A stretch of DNA of 64,000 nt. Origin: Fen731 sp964481885. Lineage in GTDB: Bacteria; Actinomycetota; Humimicrobiia; Humimicrobiales; Humimicrobiaceae. Positions 62,841 through 64,000 of this stretch are shown here, in pieces. The stretch spans positions 42,058 to 106,057 of the forward strand of contig CAYZUS010000003.1 in the NCBI GenBank assembly GCA_964481885.1, read 5' to 3'. Both the position numbers and the translations under genes were made by a program. The notes below the pieces were generated by a model that was not told where the DNA came from, did not search any database, and worked only from the letters and a program-made list of their open reading frames with translations. How positions within the stretch are numbered: position 1 is the first letter of the stretch; each line of letters begins with the position of its first letter.

Positions 62841-63725
62841 TTAGTCCCCTTCTTCTTTATTTTTAAGCTTTATTCGCTGGGGCCTTACTATAATAAACCA
62901 GTACACAAGTCCGACAACGAAAGTTCCGCCAACAATGTTTCCTATTGTCACAGAGAGCAGGTTTCCAAACAACCCCAAAAAATTCAAGTGAGAAAGATCA
63001 ATGTTTGGTGAAAGCTTTTCAAGCGCCACAAGAACTTTGGGATTGTTCTTGAGCATCATGCCATAAGGGATAAAGTACATGTTCGCTATACTGTGCTCAA
63101 AACCGGATGCTACGAAGGCGGTTATTGGAAGAATAACTGCCGAAATCTTGCTTACTACGGTTCTTGCTGAAAATGAAAGCCAGACCGCAAGACACACGAG
63201 AGCGTTACACAGCATGCCTCTTGTAAAACCTTCCAGAAATGTGAGATTAACTTTGGTCGCAGCAATCATAACCGCATTAGCGCCCAGAAGGGCATCCTTG
63301 AGCTTCCACTGGTTTGTAAAATACATCACCAGAACTATTATCACTGCCCCGGCAAAATTTCCAAAATAGCTTACGCCCCAATTTTTAAAAAGCTGCTTAA
63401 ACGTCACGGTCCTGGATGCAACACCCATGATTATAAGATTATTTCCCGTAAACAGCTCTGCCCCGGCCACTATTACAAGAATGAGCCCGACAGAAAAACA
63501 AATGCCTCCGATAAATCTTGTGAGGCCAACACTTAAATTTGAGTCAAATGTTACGATAGTATAAAATTCGGCCCCAAACGCAATAAAAGCTCCCGCGAGT
63601 ACTGCAAGCGCAAGCAAACTTAAAAAATTAAGATTTGCCTTCCTGATGCTTGCCGCTTCTACCCTTTTGGCCATTTCTGCAGGCATGAAATCATCAAAGT
63701 TAATTAGCCTGTCGTCTTTTTCCAT
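62841..63725 (-). CDS. Formate/nitrite transporter (FNT family, FocA-like)
   Basis: This 294-residue channel has six membrane helices. FNT features include AELFTGNNLIIMGV, NWGVSYFGNFAGAV, LCNALVCLAVWL and SGFEHSIANMYFIPYG, the last with the conserved central His. It may carry formate, nitrite or hydrosulfide; formate fits an anaerobic lifestyle. The gene stands alone. Confidence 0.93.
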   Translation of the reverse strand: MEKDDRLINFDDFMPAEMAKRVEAASIRKANLNFLSLLALAVLAGAFIAFGAEFYTIVTFDSNLSVGLTRFIGGICFSVGLILVIVAGAELFTGNNLIIMGVASRTVTFKQLFKNWGVSYFGNFAGAVIIVLVMYFTNQWKLKDALLGANAVMIAATKVNLTFLEGFTRGMLCNALVCLAVWLSFSARTVVSKISAVILPITAFVASGFEHSIANMYFIPYGMMLKNNPKVLVALEKLSPNIDLSHLNFLGLFGNLLSVTIGNIVGGTFVVGLVYWFIIVRPQRIKLKNKEEGD

Positions 63726-63866
63726 TTATTTACCCCACTGGATTAAGTTGCAATTGTTTTTAAAGATAAAAATGTTTTCAATAAATATGCCTTAAGCGAC
63801 TGTTGTATATGAAACATACATGGTTCCTTTATGGGCATAATTGTTTGCAGGACCTAGGCCTGTTAT

Positions 63867-63953
63867 CAGGAAGTTTGTTTCATTATGTTCCCAGGAAGTT
63901 TGTTTCGTTATGTCCCCAGAAAGTTTGTTTCGTTATGTTCCCAGGAAGTTTGC
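63867..63953. repeat. 25-bp minisatellite, about 3.5 copies
   Basis: Units (caggaagtttgtttcgttat + gttcc) start at 63867, 63892 and 63917, with a 12-bp partial unit at 63942. They lie in the spacer upstream of the FNT gene. Nothing else is seen from 63726 to the window end. Confidence 0.9.
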
Positions 63954-64000
63954 AACAAGTTTGTAGCACTAATCGAGTATTCTAATTACTTATAAATTAA

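Overview
The window is about 64 kb of AT-rich bacterial DNA with no phage, transposase or integrase gene. It looks like part of a draft or metagenome assembly. It holds three 100-N gaps, each flanked by the same 55 bases on both sides, and removing each gap plus one repeat copy restores one intact gene. The gene content suggests an uncultured anaerobic, probably monoderm organism. It includes a class A PBP with a PASTA domain, a YknXYZ/MacB-like exporter, a PadR/DUF1700/DUF4097 operon, a Tad pilus with a VWA-TadB fusion, a ferredoxin-type aldo-keto reductase, acyl kinases and an FNT formate channel. A deep-branching low-GC actinobacterial or Bacillota-like lineage is my inference and is not proven.

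Layout. 1-6 kb: 3' part of a PBP, a large VWA membrane protein and DhaL/DhaK. 6-10 kb: gltX, then an accessory island with HicBA, an AbiD/F-type HEPN protein and a chagasin-like lipoprotein, punctuated by sequences resembling tRNA 3' ends. 10-21 kb: a lipoate and sulfur-trafficking region. It has two radical-SAM proteins of the LipS1/LipS2 type, an LplA-LplB-DUF116 fusion, a LipT-like flavoprotein, a divergent acetate-kinase homologue, DsrE, a cysteine-desulfurase homologue lacking the PLP lysine, IscU, a zinc ribbon and TusA. It is followed by tRNA-Gln(CUG) and BrnTA. 21-32 kb: aldo-keto reductase, PAS_10 protein, PfkB kinase, butyrate-kinase homologue, RsgA, an ABC-2 transporter with two paralogous permeases, a promoter-hairpin-terminator RNA unit, a flavin reductase and DUF1638. 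32-42 kb: a two-component system, a three-gene MacB-like exporter, a PAS/HD-GYP protein and an RlmI-like methyltransferase. 42-47 kb: a padR-led operon of DUF1700, DUF4097 and two DUF2807 lipoproteins. 47-58.5 kb: a full Tad pilus operon with two Flp pilins and a small HTH regulator. 58.7-64 kb: a 5'-nucleotidase, an unknown membrane protein, MazEF, a DUF1328-like peptide and FocA.

Main points of interest: (1) small toxin-antitoxin and Abi modules bracketed by tRNA-Gln 3'-end-like repeats; (2) a consensus promoter and a hairpin plus T-run unit just before or overlapping the abi start, a candidate regulatory RNA; (3) the lipoate/sulfur region with a lysine-less IscS-like protein; (4) an unassigned ~66-nt RNA unit at 30.2 kb; (5) twin TGCAAATTGCA promoters in the Tad region; (6) several intergenic minisatellites with 24-, 25- and 36-bp periods.
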